Shown here: piece by piece, positions 36,154-46,301 of the stretch
How the letters are laid out: every line of letters starts with the position of its first letter
Numbering within the stretch: position 1 is the stretch's first letter
Notes under the pieces: model-generated
Seen by the model: only the letters and a program-made list of their open reading frames with translations
What the model was told of the DNA's origin: nothing
Databases searched by the model: none
Position numbers and translations under genes: made by a program
Assembly (NCBI GenBank): GCA_038501195.1
Contig: JBBPUQ010000011.1
Span: forward strand, 124,001-188,000
Reading direction: 5' to 3'
DNA length: 64,000 nucleotides
Source: Nemania diffusa
Lineage: Eukaryota > Ascomycota > Sordariomycetes > Xylariales > Xylariaceae

Positions 36154-37143
36154 ATGCAAACAGCCTATTCGCCCAACTACAGGGTACAACCACAGGAATT
36201 AGAAACATCCTCATCTACCAATCCCACCTCTACCACCTGGCCTTCAAACGATGTACAGACACCAACCATGACGGACACTCTAATCCTCGCCACCTCAACG
36301 TCCAGCCGGACCCCCATCATCGTCCCCTCCTCCACCTCTTCAGAAACCTCCTCCGACACCGACACGCCCCTCCCCTTCCCCACAGCCCTCCCACGCTCCG
36401 ACTTCCTCTCGCCCACCTTCAGCGCCGCAACGTACCTCTCGTCCCTCCCGCACAGGCACCAGACCCTCGAGGACCTGCGCTCCGACCTCCGCGAGCGCAG
36501 CGCCGCCATCGGCGCCGAGCTGCTGGCGCTCGTGAACGCCAACTACGCGAGCTTCCTCGGGCTGGGCGACTCGCTGCGCGGCGGCGAGGAGCGCGCCGAG
36601 GACGTGCGCGTCGCCCTCCTGGGCTTCCGGCGCGCCGTCGACGAGGTGCGGTCGCGCGTGCGGGCCCGCGGCGCCGAGGTCTCTGCGCTGACGCGCGAGC
36701 TGGGGGACGTGCGTGGCGAAATCGAAGTAGGGCGCAAGATGCTGGAACTCGATGATCGCGTGGCGGCGCTTGAGGCGCGGTTGGCGATTGGGAGTACGGG
36801 GCCGGAAAGCGACGAGAGCGAGGAGGACGATGATGATGAGGATGACGAGGGGGATGAGGCTGGACTAGTAGGGAGCAGCGCGGGGAAGCTGACGCAGTTG
36901 GCGGCGGACTATGTGGCGGTTGGCGAGCTGGCGGATGAGATTGGGAGGGATGCGCCGGTGGTGCGGAGGATGGAGGAGAGGATCATCAGGTGTCGGAATA
37001 CGCTGCTCCTGGATCTCAATGCGGCATTGAAAGAGGCGAAGAAGGCCGGTGTGCCGGGACGGACGAAGTTACTCAGGCTTATGGGCGTGTATGCCACACT
37101 TGACGCGCAGGCCGAGGCTGTGAAGGCATTGAAAAGTAAATGA
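36154..37143 (+). CDS. cog2: Conserved oligomeric Golgi complex subunit 2 (COG2)
   Basis: Product of 329 residues, no intron. The signature is the N-terminal COG2 segment: LPRSDFLSPTFSAATYLSSL at about 79-98, then HRHQTLEDLRSDLRERS, and NANYASFLGLGDSLRGGEE leading into a long heptad-rich coiled coil (about 100-205). An acidic linker (EEDDDDEDDEGDE) and a helical C-terminal part follow. In the COG tether, subunit 2 belongs to lobe A and helps capture retrograde vesicles at the Golgi; fungal COG2 proteins are short like this one. The start used is ATG at 36,154; ATG at 36,268 (residue 39) is an alternative, since the first 75 residues are Ser/Thr/Pro-rich and unconserved-looking. It begins only about 130 bp after AT-rich sequence ends, so its promoter is squeezed against heterochromatin-like DNA. 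It converges on the ribosomal protein gene. Confidence 0.85.
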   Translation: MQTAYSPNYRVQPQELETSSSTNPTSTTWPSNDVQTPTMTDTLILATSTSSRTPIIVPSSTSSETSSDTDTPLPFPTALPRSDFLSPTFSAATYLSSLPHRHQTLEDLRSDLRERSAAIGAELLALVNANYASFLGLGDSLRGGEERAEDVRVALLGFRRAVDEVRSRVRARGAEVSALTRELGDVRGEIEVGRKMLELDDRVAALEARLAIGSTGPESDESEEDDDDEDDEGDEAGLVGSSAGKLTQLAADYVAVGELADEIGRDAPVVRRMEERIIRCRNTLLLDLNAALKEAKKAGVPGRTKLLRLMGVYATLDAQAEAVKALKSK

Positions 37144-37423
37144 TAACATCCAGCACTACCAGCTCTTCGAGGCATACTCGTCACACGATGCAGTACATTG
37201 CCTACCGCAAATACGTCTATACAACTACGACCAGCATGATATGATACCACGAGTCTTACAAATAGCATAGATACCCAGACACTCATAAATCATTAAATTT
37301 CGAACAAGAAAAACAAAGAGAAAAAAATTAGCTTCGTATGATACACTCTTATACAGTGCTTGTTTTTTCTAGCCCACGATATACACATCAACAAAAGCGG
37401 TACATGGTGATATTTATTTACAT

Positions 37424-38443
37424 TTACATAGCGGTGCTCAGATGCGCCGGCGTGACTTTTTCATCCGTGGACACAAAAGCACCATTTAAGATAAAACCCG
37501 GGCCGTTCGTGGAGGTGAGGACAACCTCGATGAGCTCCTTCTTGACACGGTGCTCGAGGGCCTGGATCTTTTCCTTGACCGAGTTGACCATGGCCTTGAT
37601 GTTCTCGGCGAGCATCTTGGGGGTGAACTGGATGTTGCCGATAGGCAGGCGGATGGCGCCGATCTTCTCACGGTAGGCGGAGGCGCCGACCATCTCGCGC
37701 ATCAGGGTGACGACGCTCCTGGTGATGGTGTTGGTCTTGAGCGAGGGCATGAGGCCCTTGGGACCGAGGATGCGGCCGAGGTTGGCCTTCTTGAGCGCCG
37801 GCTCCGAGTCGACGTGGCAGATGAGCCGGTTGAAGGGCAGCCTGTTGGGGTTCGCCTTGATCAGCTCGAACAGGCTCGCCTCGCCGACCGCCACCGCGCC
37901 CGCCGCCCGCGCCTCGCGCATGGCGCCGCTGTTCTCCGGGCAGATGACGGCGATCTGCGTGTCGTTCTTTATAGGGTACGGCAGCCGTAAGCGGGAGCGC
38001 AGCACGGGGGCGTTCTTGATGGTGCGGATCTTGAGCGACAGCTCGTATGTGGCTGACGCTGGGGGAGTGCCGACTTCTGCGGCTCGGAGATATCTGTATT
38101 GCCATCATCATAATTAGCTCGTTAGTCCGGAGCTGGTTTTATGCGAAGCGAAGGAACGCAGCATCGGGTTAACGGACCTCATGGCGTCACATAGCGAGAA
38201 CTGCTCCTCTTTGCTCGCCGTCGCATATTTGTACTCCTTGAAACGCTGCTGCTTCCGTTTCTTCTTTAATTTCTCTTTTTCCTTCTCTCTTGACTGCATC
38301 GCCCGGGTACCCATGCTCTTCCATCGTACTTGAGTGGTTGACGAGGGTGCCAATAATCTGGGTATCGTGGCCGTAGTCGGTCTGATCGTCGAAGATAGAT
38401 TCAACCTCGCCAATGAGGCGATGCATCGACTTGTCGTAGCCAT
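37424..38443 (-). CDS. mrpl1: Mitochondrial large-subunit ribosomal protein uL1m (MRPL1)
   Basis: Two exons, 38,443-38,178 and 38,093-37,424, joined across an 84-bp intron (donor GTCCGT, acceptor ACAG). Together they give 311 residues with a continuous family sequence over the junction (CDAMR|YLRAAEVGTPPAS). The first 45 or so residues are rich in Ser, Thr and Arg with almost no acids, a mitochondrial targeting peptide, followed by a very basic stretch (REKEKEKLKKKRKQQR). The uL1 domain follows, with RLPYPIKNDTQIAVIC, the hinge-region motif ILGPKGLMPSLKTNTIT and the closing segment GFILNGAFVSTDE. uL1m sits at the L1 stalk of the mitoribosome and handles exiting tRNA. Its start faces the glutamyl-tRNA synthetase gene across 504 bp. 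The antisense frames over exon 2 are composition artefacts. Confidence 0.92.
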
Positions 38444-38947
38444 GCTAGGCGGTGTGTGAGATAAGATATATTATATTGGCTGTTGTCGCGCTCGTGAAGC
38501 TCTGCTATGTGGTTAAGAGCTCACAGAGACTAGCCGAATATGCGTGGCCCACGGACCTCATGAGGCTTGGTGGAGCAATTCATTCAATTGAGTGTTGAGA
38601 AAATCGTCGACACCTGGAATGTCAGGCAATAACATGATTATCTTATCGGCGTTATCTTATCCACAGGTAACATACAGTGGATCCTCTCAACCCCCCTGCC
38701 CCGCTAACTTCGTAACACCCCGCCATCCGTCCAATTCCCATCACTCGCTTTTTTTGACCCCGCTACAAATAACTTATGAGTTGTTGTTTGACTCACTCAT
38801 ACGACGACGTCGGGGCAGCGCTGCACTACGACAAGTCAGATTTAAATTTTGACGTTCTTTTTTCATTGTAATTATAAACCACTTTAAATCAGATCTGCTC
38901 TATTTCGTTTTCACTTTTCTATTCGATTCGGAGTCTAAAAACAAAAG
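38444..38947. promoter_or_regulatory. Shared divergent promoter region MRPL1 / GluRS
   Basis: 504 bp separate the two start codons, and both genes serve translation. The side next to the synthetase gene is T- and pyrimidine-rich (CTATTTCGTTTTCACTTTTC, ending about 30 bp before its ATG), as often seen upstream of fungal housekeeping starts. I see no defined operator. An open frame at 38,592-38,852 has no gene-like content. Confidence 0.5.
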
Positions 38948-40917
38948 ATGAAGGTCGACGAGCTCGTGGCCATCTCCGAGTCGCTCGGCGGCGACTTCAA
39001 GTCTATCGAGCCTCATCTCATTCGCCTCGAGAAGCACTTGACCCTACGCACATACCTTTCCGGCTACACACTAAGCGACTTCGATACCAAGGTCTGGGTC
39101 GCTATCAAGAGCAACAGAGTGGCTGTATCTTTTGTTCGTAAGGCATCTTACGTCAACCTTTATCGATGGTTCGTCTTCATCGAGCAGGTTCACCCAGAGA
39201 TTCAGACCGAAGTTAAGGCTGCCGATTCCGTTCGCAAAGCCAAGGTCCAGGCTGCTAGCCGTGCCGGTGCCAGCTACAACTTGGCGCTACAAGAGACCGA
39301 CAAGGGAGTCGTCTGCCGATTCCTGCCCGAGCCTTCGTGAGTAACGCCAGAGCGATAGATAGACTACGTTGTCCCTACGTTGTCCAATAGGGTTGCTAAT
39401 TGGGTACCAGGGGATACCTCCACATTGGGCATGCGAAAGCTGCCCTGCTAAGCGATTACTTCGCCCACCAAGCATACGACGGCAAGCTTCGCCTACGACT
39501 CGACGACACAAACCCGAGCAAGGAGAAGGAGGAGTTCCAGGATGCCATCATCGAGGATCTGGCCCTCATGGGCGTCAAGCCTGATGTTGTCACCTATACC
39601 TCCGACTACTTTGACCACCTGTATGACACATGCTTGAAATTAATTAAAGAGGGCCACGCCTACGCCGATGATACAGACGTCGAGACCATGCGTGACGAGA
39701 GAGGAAAGGGCATCGAGTCCAAGAGGAGGAGGAGAACCGTCGAGGAGAACTTAGATATCTTTGAGCAGATGAAGAACGGCACCGAGGAAGGCTTGACGAA
39801 CTGCATCCGGGCCAAGATTAGCGTCGACAACCCGAACAAGGCTATGCGAGACCCCGTCATCTACCGATGCAACCCCAAGGATCCCCACCACCGCACTGGA
39901 ACCAAGTGGAAGATGTACCCAACCTACGACCTGGCCTGCCCAGTCGTCGACAGCCTCGAGGGCGTGACCCATGCGCTTAGGTCGACCGAGTATACAGATC
40001 GCAACCCGCAGTTCCAATGGTTCTTGGACACGCTCAAGCTGCGCCAAGTGTACATGTGGGACTTCTCCCGTATGAACTTCATCCGAACGTTCCTCTCCAA
40101 GCGCAAGCTCGCCAAGCTCGTAGACAACGGCAAGGTCTGGGGCTGGGACGACCCCCGCATGCCCACCATCCGCGGCGTCAGGAGACGTGGCATGACGATT
40201 CCCGCCCTGCGCGACTTCATCCTCAAGCAGGGCCCGTCGCGCAACGTAGTGACCATGGACTGGACCAGCTTCTGGGCCGCCAACAAGAAGGAAATCGACC
40301 CCATCGCGCCCAGGCACACCGCCATATCGAAGAAGGATAGCGTGCGCATCGCCGTCAAGGGCGACGGCGCCCCCGCAGAGCCCCGAGCCGAGGACAAGCC
40401 GCTGCACCCCAAGAACCCCGCCGTGGGCACCAAGAAGGTCGCCTTCAGCCAGGAGCTGATCCTCGACCAGGCCGACGCCAAGACCTTCCGCGACGGCGAG
40501 GAGATCACCCTGATGCAGTGGGGCAACGCGTTCGTGCGGGACGTCGTTGCCGGCAGCGACCCAATCACGCACCTCACCTGCGAGCTACACCTGCAGGGCG
40601 ACGTGCGCTCCACCGAGAAGAAGGTGACCTGGCTCTCGACGCAGGGCCAGCAGCTCGTCGACGCCGAGCTCTGGGACTTCGACTACCTCATCACCAAGGA
40701 CAAGCTCGAGGAGGACGACGACCTCGAGAAGTTCCTCAACCCCACCACCGCCACCATGGAGACCGCCTACTGCGACGAGGGCGTCGCGAAGCTCAAGCGG
40801 GACGACATCATCCAGCTCGAGCGGCGCGGTTACTACAGGGTCGACAAGGCCTACAACGACGGCGATGAGAGGAAGGTCGTCTTGTTCTGCATCCCCACGG
40901 GCAAGAATAGCAAATGA
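38948..40917 (+). CDS. gus1: Cytosolic glutamyl-tRNA synthetase (GluRS)
   Basis: Two exons, 38,948-39,336 and 39,411-40,917, with a 74-bp intron (donor GTGAGT, branch-like GCTAAT, acceptor CCAG), give 631 residues. Residues 1-115 form the GST-like N-terminal domain that in fungi docks on the Arc1-type cofactor. The class I catalytic core starts with PEPSGYLHIGHAK, where HIGH is residues 134-137 and the intron splits codon 130 just before it. The second signature, LSKRK (358-362), is the eukaryotic GluRS form of KMSKS. The C-terminal half is the beta-barrel anticodon-binding part. The enzyme charges tRNA-Glu in the cytosol. The length is close to fungal relatives. GlnRS is the main alternative; the GST-like N-terminus and the overall arrangement favour GluRS. 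Antisense frames (39,751-40,572, 39,924-40,613) are shadows. Confidence 0.93.
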
Positions 40918-43900
40918 AGTGGATAGATAGTCTAGATGCCTACCTAGATAAGATACTACCTACTGACCTGCCTAGGTACATAATGCATGTAGAGAGTACA
41001 TAGGTAGAAACGGGTATTTATTTGCCTTATTAGCTGTCTAGAATGGCTAATGCAAGCCAGCCTATGTAGTCCCGCTGTTTAATCGTTGTATTGTATTGTA
41101 TATTGCCTGTCCCACCGCCCTTTCCCTCGGGCACGATGTCAAGATCGATGACCCTTTTTTAGTACGAGCACCGTGACCACGGATGTATGTATGTATGTAC
41201 GTAAGGAACCGGGCTAGACGGGCCTCGTTCGGGTAACGCGAGCCAGCGAACCACTCACATGCCACAACGGGGCCGGGTTTTTGTACCTGCGCAAGCGAGT
41301 CTGTGTCGCTGCCTTCAGCTAGGTTAGGTAAGATACATACATAGGACATAGGTACGTATGTAGCTCCTCCGCTCCGTGCCTAGCCCCCAACATTGTCTAT
41401 TCCATATAGCTGAGCGCGGCAGGCTGAGGACTAGCTGGCATCAATGGTAGGCCCTGCTGCGAGGTCGGAGCAGGTCGGAGCACGTTGCTTATTGTATTTC
41501 ATTTATCCTTCCGCATTTATCATCCTGTTGGGCATGGCCTATACAATTCGGCGTTGGGAGGTTGAGGTACGAGGAGCCAACGTGTCAGTCAGTCATGGGC
41601 TATACAACAGCGTTAGAAATTTCCCTCGTAGGTAGGCTTGCTGTTTCGTCCTATCGGTCAGTTGTTCGTCCTGTTGATACTATTATTGGCTAAACGAAGA
41701 CGGACCAAGTGCGCTCCGCCGTAGAGTGTCATCCATACTCGGCGATTACGGGATTGACAGCGTTTGGCAACGTGACACATGCTCCTAGCCCAGCTGTACG
41801 GATGAATTTATACGTATGCATGTCGTTGCGCATGTATGTATCACGGGAGATGGACGACGACGACGATTCACAAGCGAATGTTGTGGATAATGGGTATTGT
41901 TGTGCAAACCACCGGCTGGATATCTGGATACCGGGTCCATGCAGCTAGCTAGCGTAGATCTAGCGGTACATACCTTGTACTGCGTATATCGTGGGGATTC
42001 ACTCTCCATGTATGATGTATGGAGACATCAGCAGGTAGACTTACTGCGCTTGGAATGAGATGGACTTTTCTGCGTTCTCCTCACCTTGACAATGACCGAA
42101 TTATCCAATGGCCATCGTATGTTTTTGGTCGGTGAAAAGAGTCGAGGTATTGGGGGGGGAAAGTGCCAAATCCAATCGTCGAATTCGGAGGCGCGCAGCA
42201 GAGTGCGAAGCGAGCTGCGTGAGAAATGGCCAGCGGAATGATGGAGGCTATTCCGACTGAGTAGTGAATTCGGTATTCCTCTTGTATGGTGGATCTACAT
42301 GTTAGCCATTGGTTGATTGTGCTGACAAACGTGGCTACAGGAATCTTCTAGCAATTTAGGCACGATTGCCTTTTAGTCGACAAATGAGCTGCCTCCCTGG
42401 ACGATTCACATAGATAACCCCAGCGGGATATTCATGTCTATCTGCACTTGCGCACTTCCTAGTTGGTCGCTGGGGTTCGGTCTAGAGAAACCGACAAGAC
42501 GGAGACCCCACCGATTACTGAGATGGTGACGCTGGGGGTATGTCGCTGGGACACTCACAGGTAGTGACGTGCAGGATTGGGAATCGATACAAGGCTGAAA
42601 AGAGAGATTCGGAAGTGGATGGAACGATTGCCACGAGGGTTTTCGGAACACTCAAGCAAGCGGGCTGGCGCGGGGCAGCGCGTGGACGCGTATTGGCCAG
42701 GCTGAGGCTGGGCGTAAACGCAGGCGTGGTAGTTTCGCTTGAAGTTTGAGGTTGACCTTCACCTTACCCTCTGCAAAGCCATGCTGTTCATCCGACTGCT
42801 CGTCGTCGTCATGTCGGCGCATAAGCGACGAGCCAGTCGCAAGAGCAGTGGCGGGCGGCGAGGCCAATGGCTGGGGACGGATGGGGCGGATGGCACAGGA
42901 ACGGGAAATGCGCGACAGGGCGCCTGGGGTCCTGGCCAACCGACTATGACAGAAGCAGACGTGGACTAGCCTAGCCTGCAGAAGCGTGCAGGTGGCCACT
43001 TCGATGCGTTGGCAAGAAAAAAAATAGAAAAAAAAATAAGGGACAAAAGAGGAGAAGGCTCTCGAGGTTCTGGCGCGTGGACGACGTGGATTGGACGGAT
43101 TGGCTGGCTGGTCGACAGTCCGGCTCCTCCTGTCACGACGTCGGCTCTGGTTTGCCAGCGCAAGACAGGAATAAGCGTTTCGATGATAATAATAATAACA
43201 CCGCGATAATCATACATACCTACAGTACCTAGACCATATTGCTGACAACTAGGTACCTAATAACGATAATGAGTTATAACCTGTCCATTGAGAAGCGAGT
43301 CTCGAAAATTCATTCAGCCGCCCTTGGACTAGGTAGGCAGGTAGGCGAGTAAGCAGCATGCAAAAAGGCGGGAAACTAGACGACAACTCCAATGCCATCT
43401 ATAGGGCAGACAGAGACGGAGCGCGGGCTAGACAGATAGACGGCTAGAGAATAATAGGTGATATGCACGATGCAAGGCCAACTCAGCAAGCAGCTCTCCG
43501 CCTCTTTCTCACGCTCGTCACGCCTCGTACAAGACATTTGGCGGTGGCGGTTGCTGATGTGGTGAACAAGCAAGCAAGCAAGGGGAAAGAGGCGAATGTG
43601 AATGTCAATTGCAGTGTACAGCATAGGTAAAGGGTCATGATGACGATGAAAATGACGATGAGGTAGAAGAGCGGTGGGAGTTGTGTTGTTGTTGTTGTTA
43701 TTGTTGTTATTGTTATGGCTGGAGTTATCATCATTGTGTTCCCTGTACTTACTTATAAGTTCGTGTCACTTGCAAACTCACATTCGGGTTCTCCCTTATC
43801 TAGATATTGATGCTAGAGGAGAGAGGGAAAGAGAGGGAATTCCAAACTTAGTGCTGTCAAACAGAAATAGACATGTCTCACTTTGCGAGACGGGAGATGC

Positions 43901-46301
43901 TGCTATTATTATGTTCTTCTCTGCTGCCGCATGGTGGATGTTCTACGTGGATAGGTGTTCGAGGGTGGATGGATGGGTAGCATGGAGTACAGTTACGAAT
44001 GTAGGTATGTGCGCAGTATGATGTAGGAGGTAGGTACTACCTCCATCTGATAGTTGTACAAATTAGTTGTCGGTACTGGTAGCACCTACCTACATGTAAG
44101 TAAGTACTAAGTAAGTATAGTATTGCAGGCGACGGTTATTATTACTGCTATCGATCGAACCCGAAAGACGGGATCAAAACCTGTGGACCCCAGGTTACCT
44201 TCGACTAAGACATGGGAAACAACCTCCACGGAGTACGGCATCTTGTGGCACTTGCCGCCTTCTTTCTTCTTACAGACAGAACGTAGGTACTTACCATGCA
44301 GACCTGGGGGTCTTGGGATTGCATGTGCATACCTTCCCTTATAGTATAATACAGCACAGCACAGCTATAAATGTGTAGAAGGTAAGGTATATACCTATAA
44401 TAAGGCAGGAAAGAGCTCCAAGAAAGAACCGTGGATATCAACCAGCCTGGAAGGAAGGAGGAGTGCGTGTAAGATGGAATTCATGGATGCAAGAGGCAGG
44501 AAAGAGAAAGAGGCATCTGACAGTGGGCTCTTACCTACCTGTACAGGTATCTAGTGGATCGACACGGGTAATTGACTGATTGATTCATGTCCAGTCATCC
44601 AGCCAGTCACCACTCTCCAACCTCCAGTCCCGTCTCCAGTCTCCAGTCTCTCTCTCCTGTAGACAGGTATCTCTGTGCGTAAATACCTCTCACCTACAGA
44701 ACACAATTGGGAGGCTAAGACGTTGGATTGCGCTATTCAAATATCAAAATATCGATTATCCTGTACTACCTAGGTAGGTAAGTATGCTGTACCTACCTGG
44801 TCTACATGCCTCCTCGTTGGGTACAACGTCGGTAATGTAGCGTGGATATGTAGGTAGGATGTAGGTATCGTCGTATTCTGCACCCTACCTGAAGAGACAA
44901 TGGTTTATGTATCTAATGTAGGTATTAACGCAGGTATTAACGCTGTACTCAGCAGAAGTCCACTACATACCTGGTTCAGCCCGGGTCTATGCTTGATTCT
45001 TGCAGAAACCAGCGCACGAACGACAGCGAACGACGGCGACGGCGCCCAACATACATGCCAACCCATATCGACACACATCCCCGTCCGATGTGGTGTGCCC
45101 GTGCTTGATTGGTGGCAGCGCATCTGCTGGCCACGACAGGGGGGGTGGCTTATCCGCATCACATCAATCCAGGTACATTCGGCATACAAGCCTGTGTCTA
45201 AGTTGTCTAAGTGCCTATACTATGGAGGTATGCGTATGTGTATGTGTACGCTACGCCTCTTCGCATCTGTCCGTCTGTCTGTTCAGCCAGTCTAGTGTAT
45301 GTGTGTCTGGCTCTCTGATGATTCTCCAGATAAACCTCATGGATGTACCTATTCACCTACCTGGAAGCTTGGGTATTGTACAGCTGTTCACACATCAGTC
45401 ATCATCTGTACCTCCATGGGTACATGCATGAGGTGCCTCCTTGCTGATTACCGATCTCTCAGTGTTGTTTCTTCTTTTCTAGACTGATTCACGTCTCTGT
45501 CTCTCCTCTCTCCCAATCCTCAGATTCCTAGAATACTACTTTCGATCTTATCCTCATTAGACGCCTCGAGTCTGTTCTGCTAGTCGGGGAGGGACCCAAG
45601 ACTTGGCACCGCAGTGAAATAAGAAGCAGAAAGGTGACGGGATCGCTCACCATCTCTCCCAACCAACCACCCACACCCAAACCCAAAATCGCTACCTTAC
45701 CTGCCAACCTTACTATAATCCCTACCTCCTCCTGATATACGCATTTCTGCCCGAGTCCCGACGTCGCTGTTGCCGCTGTTGAAATGAGCTAAAACAGCCA
45801 CCCCGCCTGACCGGCTTCCTTCGATTATTACCCTCCTATTCTGTACCCTATCTACCTACTTACTACTTACTACCTACTGTCTCCCTGCGCCTGCCTGACC
45901 AGCTTATACCAACTTTTATTATCCACCTACCTACGTCCCTTACAGTACCTATAGCCAGCCAGACAGGCTTGCCAGGGTAGCTAGCTTCCAAGAGCTACCT
46001 ATCCTATTTAGCGATCCCCACCCCCCGCCCCTCCCGGCGCGCGCGCGAGTCTCGACTGACTGTATCGACGATTTTGTCTGAAACTTGATATTATATATCA
46101 AGATCAAGAATATCGTCTTTCTGCTGCTTACTCCTGCTTCTTTCTGAGGCAGACAGCTCTCTGGCTCCCCCCACACACATGTGAAGCGACCATCACCAGG
46201 CACCCCTCGAAAAGCTGGCTCGCGCCCTAGTAGCTCTCCGGCGGGTGTTGCTACTATAGACGCCGACTTGCTGCCAGCCACTCTTCTCTTATGGACTCAC
46301 C
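40918..46301. other. 5.4-kb intergenic region without convincing genes
   Basis: Normal base composition, no RIP signature, but no reading frame with protein-like composition or joinable exons that I could recognise. It holds scattered TAGG/CCTA tetranucleotide clusters (about 40,925-40,985, 43,330-43,355, 44,085-44,105, 44,765-44,805, 45,845-45,875), a GTT-rich microsatellite at 43,683-43,715 and a long pyrimidine-rich stretch (45,640-45,960) that probably belongs to the promoter or 5' UTR of the next gene. Long upstream regions are typical of regulated fungal genes, and a non-coding RNA or long 5' UTR is possible. Open frames of 60-143 codons here look random. Confidence 0.6.
43683..43715. 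repeat. GTT/ATT trinucleotide microsatellite
   Basis: GTTGTTGTTGTTATTGTTGT and similar units repeat over about 33 bp in intergenic DNA. Confidence 0.85.

Noticed and set aside
37550..37990. 146-codon + strand frame opposite MRPL1
   Set aside because: Shadow of the GC-rich third codon positions of the ribosomal protein gene.
39751..40572. 273-codon - strand frame opposite GluRS
   Set aside because: Antisense shadow; the GluRS reading has full family motifs.
42652..42999. 115-codon - strand frame in the long intergenic region
   Set aside because: Arg/Ala/Leu-rich chance frame; no neighbouring exons, and overlaps equally long frames on the other strand.
44150..44200. Possible tRNA on the - strand (GGTTCGATC word)
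   Set aside because: No T-stem pairing or anticodon arm could be built around it.
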